Shown: positions 44,668 to 55,632 of the stretch, one piece after another
Layout: each line of letters begins with the position of its first letter
How positions within the stretch are numbered: the first letter of the stretch is position 1
NCBI GenBank assembly: GCA_016713105.1
Contig: JADJPS010000021.1
Span: forward strand, 1-64,000
DNA: 64,000 bases
Origin: Devosia sp.
GTDB lineage: Bacteria > Pseudomonadota > Alphaproteobacteria > Rhizobiales > Devosiaceae
Direction of reading: 5' to 3'
Notes under the pieces: generated by a model
Told to the model about the DNA's origin: nothing
Databases searched by the model: none
Seen by the model: only the letters and a program-made list of their open reading frames with translations
Position numbers and translations under genes: made by a program

Positions 44668-45833
44668 ATGCCTGAACTCCTCCTCCCCAATCCCGACCGC
44701 TCCCTCACCGCCTACCGTCTCACCGGCACGCCGATCCCCTTCGAAAAGCACGCCGCTGCCGATTTCCCCCGCATTGCCTACGCCGCCGCACACGTCGTCG
44801 CTGATCCCCTCGCGTCGCACGATCCCTGGCTGGTCCCGGCCATCGACTGGGACACGACGCTGCGGTTCCGTCACCGGCTCTGGGACCTTGGTCTCGGGAT
44901 TGCCGAGGCCATGGACACGGCGCAGCGCGGCATGGGCCTCACCTGGGGCGAGGCGCAGGACCTGATCCGGCGGTCGCAGGCCGAGGCGCGGAGCCGTAGC
45001 GACGCGCTCATCGCCTATGGCGCCGGCACCGACCACCTGCTCCCCGGCCCCGAGGTCAGCCTCGACGACGTGATCCGCGCCTACGAGGAGCAGGTCGGCT
45101 TCGTCGAGGCGCAGGGCGGACGGGTGATCCTGATGGCTTCGCGGGCGCTGGTGGTGGCGGCCGCCTCGCCGGACGACTATGCCCGCGTCTACGGCCGCAT
45201 CCTGGCCCAAGTGCGGCAGCCGGTGATCCTGCACTGGCTGGGCGAGATGTTCGACCCCGCGCTCGCCGGCTACTGGGGCATGCCGATCACGACCGGGCGA
45301 TGGATGTCTGCCTCGACGTCATTGCCGCCAACGCGGAAAAGGTCGACGGCATCAAGATCTCCCTGCTTTCGAAGGACAAGGAGATTGCCATGCGCCGCCG
45401 CCTTCCGGCCGGCGTCCGCATGTATACCGGCGACGATTTCAACTACGCCGAACTCATCGCCGGGGACTCCGAGGGGCATTCCGATGCGCTGCTCGGCATC
45501 TTCGACGCGATTGCACCGGCGGCTTCGGCTGCCCTCGCCGCACTCGGCCGCGGCAGCCAGAACGAGTTCTTCGAGTTGCTCGAGCCCACCGTGCCGCTCA
45601 GCCGCCATATCTTCGCGGCGCCCACCCGCTTCTACAAGACCGGCGTCGTCTTCCTCGCATATCTCAATGGCTTGCAGGATCACTTCGCCATGGTCGGCGG
45701 CCAGCAGTCGGCCCGCTCGCTGCAGCATCTGAGCCAGCTTTTCCGCCTCGCCGACCAGGCGCGCGTGCTGATCGATCCATCGCTGGCGGTGGACCGGATG
45801 AAGCGGGTGCTGGCGGTCCACGGGGTGGCGTGA
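44668..45833 (+). CDS. DUF993 family, dihydrodipicolinate-synthase-like protein (frameshifted at 45275-45278)
   Basis: About 388 residues after repair. The first part (MPELLLPNPDRSLTAYRLTG ... GYWG) and second part (HADHDRAMDVCLDVIAANAE ... VHGVA) belong together: adding one G to the run of four at 45275-45278 gives YWGHADHDRAMD. DUF993 proteins are annotated as DHDPS-like TIM barrels; here GVRMYTGDDFNY and KISLLSKDKE resemble barrel strands of class-I aldolases. A retro-aldol step on a keto-sugar made by the upstream oxidoreductase is a sensible inference, but no characterised member is known to me. The ATG at 44668 follows GGAGGTG. Confidence 0.8.
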
Positions 45834-45847
45834 GGTGGCGATCGTGA

Positions 45848-45969
45848 ACACCCCCCTCCCAGCCTCCCCCACAAGGGGGGAGGTGCAGGCCGGCGCCGGT
45901 GGAACGGTCGTCGCTGCCGCACATTCCTTCTTCACCTCCCCCCTTGTGGGGGAGGCCGGGAGGGGGGTG
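45848..45969. repeat. Tail-to-tail pair of family-A palindromes
   Basis: An inverted copy at 45848-45886 (CCCCCCTCCC ... GGGGAGGTG) and a direct copy at 45930-45969 (CACCTCCCCCCTTGTG ... CGGGAGGGGGG) flank a spacer of about 45 bp. The same arrangement occurs at 38867-38983 and 50742-50841. It fills the gap between the DUF993 and TIM-barrel genes. Confidence 0.75.
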
Positions 45970-45992
45970 CCGCAGGTGCGGGACGTCCGTTG

Positions 45993-46810
45993 ATGTCACA
46001 GCTCTCCATGAACCTCGCCACCCTGCGCAACGGCTCCAGCTTCGCGCAGATGGTAGACGATTGCCTCCGCCACGGGGTTACCGCGATTTCGCCCTGGCGC
46101 GACCAGGTCGCCGCTGTCGGACTTGCCGAGGCCGCAAGGATCATTCGCTCCAACAACCTGCGCGTCACCGGGCTTTGCCGCGGCGGCATGTTTCCCGCCG
46201 AGACGGCGGCGGGCCGGCAGCAGGCCATCGACGACAATTTCCGGGCCATCGAGGAGGCTGCGACACTGGGCGCCGACTGCCTGGTGCTGGTCGTCGGCGG
46301 GCTCCCCGGGCCGAGCCGCGACCTGCCCGGCGCCCGGCAGATGGTGTTCGACGGCATCGCCGCCATGCTTCCCGCCGCGCGCGCCGCCGGCGTGCCGCTC
46401 GCCATCGAGCCCCTGCACCCGATGTACGCGGCCGACCGCGCCTGCGTGAACACACTGGACCAGGCGCTCGATATCTGCGCCGAACTGGGGAGGGGGTCGG
46501 CGTCGCCATCGACGTCTACCACGTCTGGTGGGATCCTGGCCTCGCCGCCGCCATCGCGCGGGCCGGTCGCATGGGTTGCATCCTTGCCCACCACATCTGC
46601 GACTGGCTGGTGCCCACCACCGACCTGCTGCTCGATCGCGGCATGATGGGTGACGGGGTCATCGACCTCCGGGCCATCCGCGCCATGATCGAGGCGGCCG
46701 GCTACCACGGCCCGCAGGAGGTCGAGATCTTCTCGCGCGACACCTGGTGGAAGCGCCCTGGCGACGAGGTGGTCCGGACCTGCGTCGAACGGTTCGGGAC
46801 GGTGTGCTGA
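45993..46810 (+). CDS. Sugar phosphate isomerase/epimerase-like TIM barrel (frameshifted at 46487-46490)
   Basis: About 272 residues after repair, xylose-isomerase-like fold. The first part begins QLSMNLATLRNGSSFAQMVD and reaches LDICAELG with EPLHPMYAADR as a metal-site strand. The second part resumes VGVAIDVYHVWWDPGL and continues LAHHICDWLVPT and VEIFSRDTWW. Adding one G to the GGGG at 46487-46490 gives ELGEGVGVAIDVYHVW. Glu, Asp and His positions of the family metal site appear present. It follows the oxidoreductase and DUF993 genes in the TetR-linked operon and probably isomerises or beta-eliminates the keto-sugar. The start is the ATG at 45993. Confidence 0.8.
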
Positions 46811-46891
46811 GGCCGCACTCGTTCCAAAGATTGGCTTGCGCCGAGCCACGCGGGCGCTAATCTCCGGCACAAAATCAAGCGAGGAAATCCC

Positions 46892-47875
46892 ATGCATATC
46901 CTGATCATCGGGGCGGCCGGCATGGTCGGCCGCAAGCTCACGTCCGCGCTGGTCAGGGCCGGGCGGATCGGTGGCAAGGAGATCACCAGGCTCACCCTCG
47001 CGGACGTAGTGCTGCCCGAGGCCATCCCGTTTAGCGGTGAGGTCAAGACCAAGGTCGCCGATCTGTCGGTTCCGGGCGAAGCCGTCAGCATGATCGCGCG
47101 TCGTCCCGACCTGATCTTCCACCTCGCGGCCATCGTCTCGGGCGAGGCCGAGGCGGATTTCGACAAGGGCTACCGCATCAACCTCGATGGCACGCGCTAC
47201 CTGCTCGAGGCCATCCGCCAGGAGGGGCTGAAGTCGCCCTACAAGCCGCGGGTGGTCTTCACCTCGTCGATCGCGGTGTTCGGCGCGCCGTTCCCGGAGG
47301 CGATCGGCGACGAGTTCTTCAACACGCCGCTCACCAGCTACGGCACGCAGAAGGCCATTGGCGAGCTGCTGCTCAACGACTATTCGCGCCGCGGCTTCCT
47401 CGATGGCGTCGGCATCCGGCTCCCCACCATCGTCATCCGGCCGGGACGGCCCAATGCCGCCGCCTCGGGCTTCTTCTCCAACATCCTGCGCGAACCGCTG
47501 GTCGGGCAGGAGGCTGTGCTGCCGGTATCGAAGGATGTCCGGCACTGGTTCGCCAGCCCACGCGCCGCGGTGGGCTTCCTGACCCACGCGGCCGAACTCG
47601 ATACCGAGAAGCTCGGCTGGCGCCGGACTATCTCGGCGCCTGGCCTTTCGGCCACCGTCGGCGAAGAAATCGAGGCACTGCGCCGCGTGGCCGGCGACAA
47701 GGCCGTGGCGCTCATCCGCGAGGTGCCCGATCCGCGCATCATCTCGATGGTCGCCGGCTGGCCGCGCAATTTCGACACCAGGCGCGCCGCGGCGCTTGGC
47801 TTCAGGGCGGAAAAGACCTTCGACGAGATCATCCGCATCCACATTGAGGACGAACTGGGCGGCAAGCTCGGCTGA
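46892..47875 (+). CDS. NAD-dependent epimerase/dehydrogenase, D-erythronate dehydrogenase (DenD)-like
   Basis: A 327-residue extended short-chain dehydrogenase. The cofactor loop is ILIIGAAGMVGRKL, the catalytic Ser/Tyr/Lys are in VVFTSSIAVFG and SYGTQKAIGE, and IVIRPGRPNAAASGFFSNI is typical of the DenD subgroup. That subgroup oxidises D-erythronate at C-2 in tetronate catabolism, but close relatives act on other sugar acids, so the function is tentative. It follows the TIM-barrel gene by 81 bp and ends the run of catabolic genes before the second importer. Confidence 0.78.
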   Translation: MHILIIGAAGMVGRKLTSALVRAGRIGGKEITRLTLADVVLPEAIPFSGEVKTKVADLSVPGEAVSMIARRPDLIFHLAAIVSGEAEADFDKGYRINLDGTRYLLEAIRQEGLKSPYKPRVVFTSSIAVFGAPFPEAIGDEFFNTPLTSYGTQKAIGELLLNDYSRRGFLDGVGIRLPTIVIRPGRPNAAASGFFSNILREPLVGQEAVLPVSKDVRHWFASPRAAVGFLTHAAELDTEKLGWRRTISAPGLSATVGEEIEALRRVAGDKAVALIREVPDPRIISMVAGWPRNFDTRRAAALGFRAEKTFDEIIRIHIEDELGGKLG

Positions 47876-48270
47876 TCCGAACCCCGATGGCGCCCCGTGG
47901 CGCCATGCTTGCCTCGACTGGCTCGGCATGAGGCTGAAGCGGTGCCCGGCCCCCATCGCCCTGGGCCTGTCGAAGGGCGGGTCGATTCCAGGCAGCATGG
48001 CGGCACCACCCCCGTCACAGACCGGTGGATAAGTCCAATCTGAAACCACTTGGGCGTGGTCTTTGGCCGCCTTGGCGGCGTCAGAAAGCAAAACAATTAC
48101 AGTCGCTTAGAGAGAGATCATCCCGTCTGGTGCCTGGCGCCACGGTCGCGGTTGCCTGCTGACTAATACCATTCTGTGCCACAAGACCGTTGCAATCTGC
48201 AAAATTGGTTCTAAAGTGGCATTGCTTCGGTATTGAACTGGAATGCCAGTTCCGGATTGGGAGAACAGGG
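47876..48270 (+). promoter_or_regulatory. 395-bp regulatory gap before the second sugar importer
   Basis: No convincing gene was seen in this gap. It holds a 13-bp palindrome TTGCA-ATC-TGCAA at 48190-48202 and the stronger 18-bp palindrome described separately at 48235-48252. A GGGAGA ribosome site precedes the ATG at 48271. The AT-rich part from 48040 to 48230 is the likely promoter, but no clear hexamer pair was assigned. Confidence 0.5.
48235..48252. promoter_or_regulatory. 18-bp palindromic operator candidate
   Basis: Perfect arms GAACTGG and CCAGTTC around a four-base spacer, 18 bp before the binding-protein ATG. This position would let a bound repressor block early transcription. It differs from the TetR-type sites at 42304 and 43292, so a separate regulator (LacI- or GntR-like) is expected; none is adjacent. 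Confidence 0.55.
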
Positions 48271-49515
48271 ATGCGCTTTTCCACTTTGCTGGCGTCGACC
48301 GCTCTTTGCGGCGCGCTGATGACCAGCTCCGCCTACGCGGTTACGATCAACCTCTACACTTGGCGCGAGCAGGAGCTGCCGCTCTGGCAGTACATCTCGG
48401 ACAACGACGTGCTCGGCGACATCGACGTCAAGGCCGTGCAGGTCCAGTCGGACAACTACGATTCCAAGATCCGCATCGACCTGCAGTCCGAGGGCGTCGA
48501 TCTGTTCCAGGGACGAGCCGGCGCGGCCTGGCTGGCATCGTTCATCGATGCGGGCATCATCAAGCCGGTGACCTCCGATCTGTCGGGCATCGCCCCCGGC
48601 GCGCTCGACGCCGCACGCGGCCCGGACGGCCAGCTCTATGGCGTGCCCTTCGCCATCCAGATGGAGTCGTTCATCTACAACACCAAGGTGTTCGCCGATA
48701 ACGGCATCGCCGTTCCGAGCACGCTCGACGAGCTGGATGCGGCCTCCGAAAAGCTCAAGGCCGCCGGCATCACCCCGATCAATTTCGGTGCCCGCTCCGG
48801 CTGGTGGCTGAATCAGGTGGTCGGCGAGTCCATGACGGCCGGCATGGTGTCCGACGACTTCGCCGCCAGGCTGGTCACCGGCGAGGCCTGCTTCACCGAC
48901 CCGACCTTCGTTGCGACCCTCGAGACGGTGAAGGGTTGGCAGGACGCGGGCTTTCTCAACAGCTCCGCCATGGCCGACGACTACGGCGCCATGCGTACCT
49001 CGCTGGCGCTGGGCGAAAGCGCGATGATGATCGACGGCGTCTGGTCCACCGGCCCGGCCTCGCCGATGTACGAGATCGACCCGGACCTCAGGATGGGCTT
49101 CTTCCCGGTCCCCGGACAGAATGGCAAGGTCTACGCTTTCGGCGACGGCACCTATCAGGTCAACGCCAGTTCGAAGAACCTCGAGGCGGCGCAGAAGGTG
49201 CTCGATTTCACCGCCACCAGGGCGTTCGCCGAGCTGTTCGTCCAGCATGTCGGCGAACTGCCCGCCTATGGCGGCGACTACACGGTCGAGGATCCGCGCC
49301 TCAAGGAGGTTGCCAACCTGATCGCCACCAACTCCGCCGCCCCGACGCCGTTCTTCGCCTATGCCCTCAACAAGGGCGAGCCGAGCTACGGTACGCTGGT
49401 CGCGGAGGGCTATCAGGCCATGCTTTCCGGCCAGATTTCGCCGGCCGACCTCGCAAGGAAGATCCAGGACGGGCTCAACTCCTGGGGCTATGTCGGCGCC
49501 GCCAACTGCAAGTAG
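48271..49515 (+). CDS. Carbohydrate ABC transporter substrate-binding protein
   Basis: A 414-residue family-1 binding protein with a Sec signal peptide (MRFSTLLASTALCGALMTSS, cleavage after AYA). Mature features include INLYTWREQELPLWQ, YGVPFAIQMESFIYNTKVF and a GESAMMIDGVWSTG segment, typical of sugar binders. It leads an operon with two permeases and an ATPase (49.8-52.7 kb). The ATG at 48271 is chosen because the signal peptide starts there. Confidence 0.9.
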   Translation: MRFSTLLASTALCGALMTSSAYAVTINLYTWREQELPLWQYISDNDVLGDIDVKAVQVQSDNYDSKIRIDLQSEGVDLFQGRAGAAWLASFIDAGIIKPVTSDLSGIAPGALDAARGPDGQLYGVPFAIQMESFIYNTKVFADNGIAVPSTLDELDAASEKLKAAGITPINFGARSGWWLNQVVGESMTAGMVSDDFAARLVTGEACFTDPTFVATLETVKGWQDAGFLNSSAMADDYGAMRTSLALGESAMMIDGVWSTGPASPMYEIDPDLRMGFFPVPGQNGKVYAFGDGTYQVNASSKNLEAAQKVLDFTATRAFAELFVQHVGELPAYGGDYTVEDPRLKEVANLIATNSAAPTPFFAYALNKGEPSYGTLVAEGYQAMLSGQISPADLARKIQDGLNSWGYVGAANCK

Positions 49516-49608
49516 GTTCCTCCCGGGTTCGGTTGCACCGGACCCGACTGGCGCAGCGGCAGACCACCGCCGCTGCGTTCTTCTTCGGGGGCAGGATTAC
49601 TACGCAGC

Positions 49609-49797
49609 CTTCCTTCTCCCCTTGAGGGACTTCGAGCCGGTCGCGCAGCGATTGCTCGCTCCAGTGGAGCGGGCAAAGGTGAAGAAGGTGGCTCGCGCAG
49701 CGAGACGGATGAGGGGTAAGCCACCTGCACCGTCTTCTGACCGGCCCCTCACCCGCCCTTCGGGCACGCTCTCCCTCAAGGGGAGAGGGAAGAGAGC
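49609..49797. repeat. Dispersed intergenic palindromic element, family B
   Basis: An inverted relative of the element at 36124-36293, sharing CCTTCTCCCCTT, GACTTCGAGCCGGTCGCGCA and the core CGCTCCAGTGGAGCG-like sequence. It also contains a second hairpin (CTCTCCCT / AGGGAGAG type) near 49770-49790. It fills most of the 290-bp gap between the binding protein and the first permease. Confidence 0.7.
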
Positions 49798-49805
49798 GAG
49801 GAACC

Positions 49806-50726
49806 ATGGCCAGACTCAACTACAAGCAGAAGGCCAACCTGCAGCGCATCGCGCTCCTGACGCCCGGTGTCGCACTGTACGGCATCTTCAACTTCGCGCC
49901 GCTGCTCGGCCTGTTCGGGCTGGCGCTGGTCGACTGGCCCGGAATCGGGCCGATGCGGTTCGTCGGGCTCGACAATTTCGCCAAGCTCTTCGGCAACGAT
50001 TACTATCGCGAGCAGTTGTTCCGCGCCTTCGGGCAGAACCTCGTCTTCTTTGTGATCATCATCGCGTCGATGCTGATCCTCGGCACCTTCCTTGCGCTGC
50101 TGCTGAGCTTCGGCACCTGGGGGCGCAACGTCTACCGCTCCATCTTCTTCCTGCCCTATCCGCTGGCCGGGGCGGCCGTGGCGTTCCTCCTCGAACTCAT
50201 CGTGCGCACCCGCGGTCCGCTCAACGTGCTCCTCACCAAGACCACCGGGCTGTTCGAGAGCCCGATCGGTTTTCTCGGCGATCCCAACCTCGCGCTCGCG
50301 ACGCTCGCCAGCTTCTATTCCTGGCACCGGATGAGCTTTGCCGTGATCCTCATCCTCTCCGCGGTCGTCGCCGTGCGGGTGCACCTGCTCGAGGCGGCCA
50401 TGCTCGATGGCGCCAATCGTCGGCAGACGCTCAAGGCCGTGGTGTTGCCGGTGCTGGCCCCGGCCTTCGTGCTCATCACCGTCATCGTCATGGTCGATGT
50501 GTTCAACAATGCCGACTACACCCTGATCCTGATGGGTCCGGAAGGCGCGCCGGCGCGCGCTACCGACATCATGGGTACCTTCCTGTTCCGCTCGGCCTTT
50601 GGCGGCTCGGCCACCTCGGTCAACGTCAATTTCGGCATGAGCGCCACCATCGGCCTTGTTACTGCCCTCGTCATCCTCCCCGCCGCGCTGTTCCTGGCGC
50701 TGCGCAACATGCGCAAGGAGAGGTGA
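49806..50726 (+). CDS. Carbohydrate ABC transporter permease (MalF type)
   Basis: A 306-residue permease with six predicted helices. The EAA loop reads VHLLEAAMLDGANRRQTLKA. The first membrane segment is LLTPGVALYGIFNFAPLLGL. The ATG at 49806 follows a GCGAGGAACC site just after the repeat element. Second gene of the importer operon. Confidence 0.89.
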   Translation: MARLNYKQKANLQRIALLTPGVALYGIFNFAPLLGLFGLALVDWPGIGPMRFVGLDNFAKLFGNDYYREQLFRAFGQNLVFFVIIIASMLILGTFLALLLSFGTWGRNVYRSIFFLPYPLAGAAVAFLLELIVRTRGPLNVLLTKTTGLFESPIGFLGDPNLALATLASFYSWHRMSFAVILILSAVVAVRVHLLEAAMLDGANRRQTLKAVVLPVLAPAFVLITVIVMVDVFNNADYTLILMGPEGAPARATDIMGTFLFRSAFGGSATSVNVNFGMSATIGLVTALVILPAALFLALRNMRKER

Positions 50727-50741
50727 TGGTCTCGAGGCTGG

Positions 50742-50841
50742 TCCCCCTCCCCTCCCCACAAGGGGAGGTGCCAGCCGGTATGGCACGATCGCCACAGCCC
50801 TTCTTCACCTCCCCCCTTGTGGGGGAGGCCGGGAGGGGGGT
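50742..50841. repeat. Tail-to-tail pair of family-A palindromes
   Basis: An inverted shortened copy at 50742-50770 and a full direct copy at 50803-50841 (CACCTCCCCCCTTGTG ... CGGGAGGGGGG), 32 bp apart. The spacer resembles that of the pair at 45848. It lies between the two permease genes and may limit or process the transcript. Confidence 0.75.
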
Positions 50842-50870
50842 GGCCAGGCACCCTGTCGCCGAGGCACGCC

Positions 50871-51712
50871 ATGGATAAGCTCTTCCGCCTCAAGCCCCTC
50901 GAACAGGCCGTCGTCCAGCTCATCCTCCTCGCCTGGACCGTGGTGGTGCTGTTCCCCATCGGCACCGCGGTGCTCAATTCGCTGAAGCCCAATCTCGGCG
51001 AGGTCTACAAGGCGCCTTTCGCGCTGCCCTCGGTCTGGAGCTTGGACAACTTCGCCGAGGCCTGGGTCGGGGCGAACTTCCAGGCCTACTTCCTCAATTC
51101 GGTGGTGATCTCGGGCGCCTCGGTGCTGCTCGTCTGCTTCGGTGCCGCAACCACCGCCTTCGTGCTGGTGCGGATGCCCTTCAAGGGCTCGGCCTTCCTG
51201 TTTGCGTGCTTCATGCTGGGCGTCGTCATCCCGATCCGCCTGGCGCTGGCGCCGCTGTTCGTCATCGTCAAGACGCTGGGCCTGCTCGACAGCCTCCTCG
51301 GCATCATCCTCGTGCAGTCGGCCTCGATGATGCCGGTCGCCGTCTTCATCCTCACCGCCTTCCTCAGGTCGGTACCGGCAGAGCTCGAGGAGGCAGCCGC
51401 ATGGACGGGGCCCTGCCGTTCGAGATCTTCTGGCGCGTGGTGCTGCCGCTGATCCGGCCGGCGCTGGCGACGGTGGCGCTCCTCACCTTCGTTTCGGCCT
51501 GGAACGAGTATTTCCTGCCGCTGATCTTCCTCCGGACCGAGACCAACTTCCCGATCACGCTCGGCATCGCGCAGTTCCGCCTGCAGTTCGATGTGCAATG
51601 GCACCTGATGTTCGCCGGCATCCTCATCATGCTCATCCCCACCATAGTCGCCTTCCTGCTGGCGTCGCGGCAGTTCATCGCCGGGCTCACCCAGGGCGGA
51701 GTCAAGGAATAG
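50871..51712 (+). CDS. Carbohydrate ABC transporter permease (MalG type; frameshifted at 51397-51398)
   Basis: About 280 residues after repair, with six predicted helices. The first part runs to VPAELEEAA and the second resumes MDGALPFEIFWRVVLPLIRP. The two halves form the EAA loop ELEEAARMDGALPFEIFW when one C is added at 51397-51398. It ends LLASRQFIAGLTQGGVKE, typical of the family. The break falls in the loop that contacts the ATPase, so if genuine it would inactivate the importer; an indel error is more likely. The ATG at 50871 follows CGAGG. Confidence 0.86.
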
Positions 51713-51716
51713 CACC

Positions 51717-52724
<1,008 letters not shown>

Positions 52725-52750
52725 TCGCCGCCTACCTGCGCCAGTTCGCT

Positions 52751-52771
52751 CCCTCTCCCGGTCGGGGAGGG
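52751..52771. terminator. Hairpin between converging genes
   Basis: CCCTCTCCC and GGGGAGGG pair around a short loop, in the 56-bp gap between the converging ATPase and GH2 genes. No clear T-run follows on either strand, so it may act as a weak bidirectional terminator or be a repeat fragment. Confidence 0.4.
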
Positions 52772-52780
52772 ATGCCGACT

Positions 52781-54615
52781 CTATTCCTTCGCGCTGCTGG
52801 TCGCCAGGGCCTTGCGCCGGGCGATGTCGAGATACTCGGTCGGCACCGCATCGCTCGGCTGCCAGATGATCTGGCGCAGCTTGTCGACGGGCAGCTTGGG
52901 CTTGCGGTTCTCGTCGTAGAGCCCGTTCTTTTCCTGCTGCGTGTCGGTGATCTGGGTGTAGCAGAAGCCGGCCAGCTCCGTGCTGCGATAGATGGCGCCG
53001 AACAGGTCCTCGAGGATCTTGAGGTATTGTGCCTCGGTCTCGACCGTGGCGTAGCCCATCCAGTTCTCGCCCTTTGCCGGGTGGAAAGAGATGCCGCCGA
53101 ACTCGGTGAGCATCACCGGCTGGCCGCGCCGGTCCTCCGGATTGAGCAATTGCTTGCGCCGGTTCGGCTTCATGCCGGCCAGCGTCTCCTCGATCGCCTC
53201 GCGCGTGCCGAAGCGATCGGTCAGCTGGCTGCCGTGCTGGGTGTAGTCGTGGACGCCCAGGATATCGGAGTGGGTGTGTTCCCAGCCCTCGTTGGAGATC
53301 ACGGGGCGGGTTGGGTCGAGCGCCTTGGTGAGATGGTAGAGCGCACTGGCATAGGCCCGCTGCGCCGCCGAGTGGGCGATCTCGGTCACCCCCCAGCTCT
53401 CATTGAGCGGGGTCCAGGTGACGATGCACGGATTGGAGCGGTCCCGCTCCACCACGCTCAGCCACTCGCGCGTGAAGCGGTCGACCGCGTTGGGGCTGAA
53501 CTCGTACGCATTCGCCATCTCGCCCCAGACCAGCAGGCCCAGGTGATCGGCCCAGTAGAGGAAACGTGGGTCCTCGACCTTCTGGTGCACGCGGCAGGCG
53601 TTGAAGCCGAGCGCCTTGATCAGCTCCACCTCCTCGCGCAGCGCATCGGGGCCCGGAGCCGCGAGGTGCGATTTCGGCCAGAAACCCTGCTCCAGCACCG
53701 AGCGGACGAAATAGGGCTGGTCGTTGAGCAGGAACCGGCCATTGTCGATGCCGCAGCTGCGCAGCCCGAAATAGCTCTGCACGGCATCGATCGGGGTGCC
53801 CTGCTCGTCGAGAAGCGTCGCGGTGACCGCGATCAGGTTGGGGCGCTCGGGGTCCAGTACAGGTCGCCGCGGCGCTGCCCGTCGCGGGCGCGCGGGATGG
53901 TCACCGACGTCGATATGCTGTCGCCGTCGACGAAGACCTGCTGCACCGCCAGCACCTCCTCGCCCTTGCCCAGACTCAGCGCCAGCCAGCCGCGATGGCT
54001 GCGGTTGAGCCGTGCCTCGACGGTCACCGTGGCGCTGGGGAGATCCGGGGCAAAGTGCAGCGTCGTCAGGTAGGTTGCCGGCACCGGTTCGAGCCAGACC
54101 GGCTGCCAGATGCCGGTCGTGCGATCGTACCAGATGACGTGCGGCGTCAGTTCCCAATCCTGCTTGCCGCGCGGCATGGTGCCGTCCTTCGGCTTGTCCT
54201 CGGCGCGTACCACCACGAACTGCTCGCCGCCCGGATCGAGCTCGCCGGTGATGTCGGCGACAAACGGGGTGTGCCCGCCCTCGTGCGTCGCGACCAGCGC
54301 GCCGTTCACCCACACTTCGGCCCGGTAATCGACGGCGCCGAAATGCAGCAGCAGCCGCTCACCCTCCACGGCTGTCGCGGCGAAGCTGCGCCGGTACCAG
54401 ACCACCGGGTGGAAGCTCTTGTCGTTGATGCCGGAGAGCTCGCTCTCGGGCGGGAAGGGGACCTGGATCTGGCGCGTGAACGAAGCCGGGTCTGAGAACC
54501 AGCGCGCGTCGCGGCCGATATCGGCGTCGTCATGGGCGAACTGCCAGGTGCCGCATAGGTCGGTCCAGCGCTCCCGGGTCAGGCGGGGGCGCGGGTGAAG
54601 GGGGGTATCGGTCAT
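52781..54615 (-). CDS. Glycoside hydrolase family 2 (beta-galactosidase/glucuronidase-like; frameshifted at 53849-53852)
   Basis: About 611 residues after repair, a short GH2. The N-terminal sugar-binding domain is in the first part (WTDLCGTWQFAHDDADIGRD, VWYRRSFAATAVEGERLLLH). The catalytic barrel is in the second part, with acid/base Glu in TWTPLNESWG and nucleophile Glu in VMLTEFGGISF. The parts join as DLYWTPERPNLIAV if one base is added to the run at 53849-53852. No signal peptide is seen, so it probably acts in the cytoplasm on an imported oligosaccharide. It sits beside the second importer, converging on it. Substrate (galactoside, glucuronide or mannoside) is not resolved. Confidence 0.85.
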
Positions 54616-54675
54616 CGGTTTGTCCGCAGGCAGGGCTGGAGAGGGAAGGGGTGGTGATGGGCAGAATTGCCGGCC

Positions 54676-55585
54676 TCAGCGGGCCGGCAGCCACTTCTTT
54701 TCGATCTTGCACACCATGGTGTAGGCCGGATCGTAGACATTGCCGACCTCATAGCGCACCACCTGGCCCATCAGGTGGCTCGCTGCGGTGCTCGACAGTC
54801 CGAAATCCGACTTCAGCCAGTTGAACATGTCGGTGGTGGCGTGCTGCAGCGCCTGGTCGAGGGGGCGGGCATTGCCGACCGAGAAGATCTCGTCGGCGCT
54901 CTCGCCGCGCGGCCACCAGTTGGCGGCCCTTCTCCACCGTCAGACGCACCTCGACCTCGTAGCTGGTCTCGATGCCGGTACCGACGATCTCGCCATCGCC
55001 CTGGACGGCGTGGCAGTCGCCCAGAAAGAACAGCGCGCCCTCGACCGCCACCGGGAACCACACGGTCGCTCCGGGGCCGAAGCCGCGATAGTCCATGTTG
55101 CCGCCGTTCTCGGCGCTGGTCGCCGTCGAAAACGCCTGGCCCATGGCGGGTGCCACCCCGAAGCAGCCGATCATCGGCGCGAGCGGCAGCACCAGGTGCT
55201 CGAGGCCGGCGACCGGGTCCCTGAGCTGAGCAGTGCCGGCCTGCCGGTCGATGGCCCAGGTGACGGGCTCACGCGAGGGCAGTTCGCGCACCGCCTCGGG
55301 GTCGACGACATTGCCGGCGAGCGAGGAGCGGGTCCAGCCGGTTGCCCGGTTCGGCGTCATGCGGACGATCTCGACCCTAAGCGCGTCGCCCGGTTCGGCG
55401 CCTGCAACGAAGATCGGGCCGTTCATCGGGTTGGGGCCGGGACGGCGCTTGATGTCGTCCTTGTCGATGCCCCAGGCGTCGAGCGTCTCGGTGATCACGG
55501 TGTCGCCGGATGCAACGCGGATGGCCGGCGGCAAAGTGCCCAGCACATTGTGCCACTCGGTGGCGACAAAGCGGTGTGTGGTCAT
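54676..55585 (-). CDS. Acetamidase/formamidase family protein (frameshifted at 54927-54929)
   Basis: About 302 residues after repair. The first part (WHNVLGTLPPAIRVASGDTV, GPIFVAGAEPGDALRVEI, LGDCHAVQGDGEIVGTG) matches the family's metal-dependent amidase core, including the conserved DCHAVQGDGE. The last part is in another frame, reading WWPRGESADEIFSVGNARP to a stop at 54676. Removing one of the three C at 54927-54929 gives EKAANWWPRGESADE. The enzyme releases ammonia from small amides. The ATG at 55585 follows GGAGGG. Why it lies in a sugar cluster is unclear. Confidence 0.83.
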
Positions 55586-55632
55586 GGGATTCCCTCCAGC
55601 TGCATGCGTAGCGGCTGACAGGCGGCTTGTCA

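Noticed and set aside
45932..48091. Long minus-strand open frame over the TIM-barrel and DenD-like genes
   Set aside because: It is antisense to conserved enzymes and crosses a repeat pair; composition is typical of a shadow frame.
38468..50841. Possible CRISPR array from regularly recurring palindromes
   Set aside because: The repeats lie kilobases apart between different genes, in both orientations, without short uniform spacers or cas genes.
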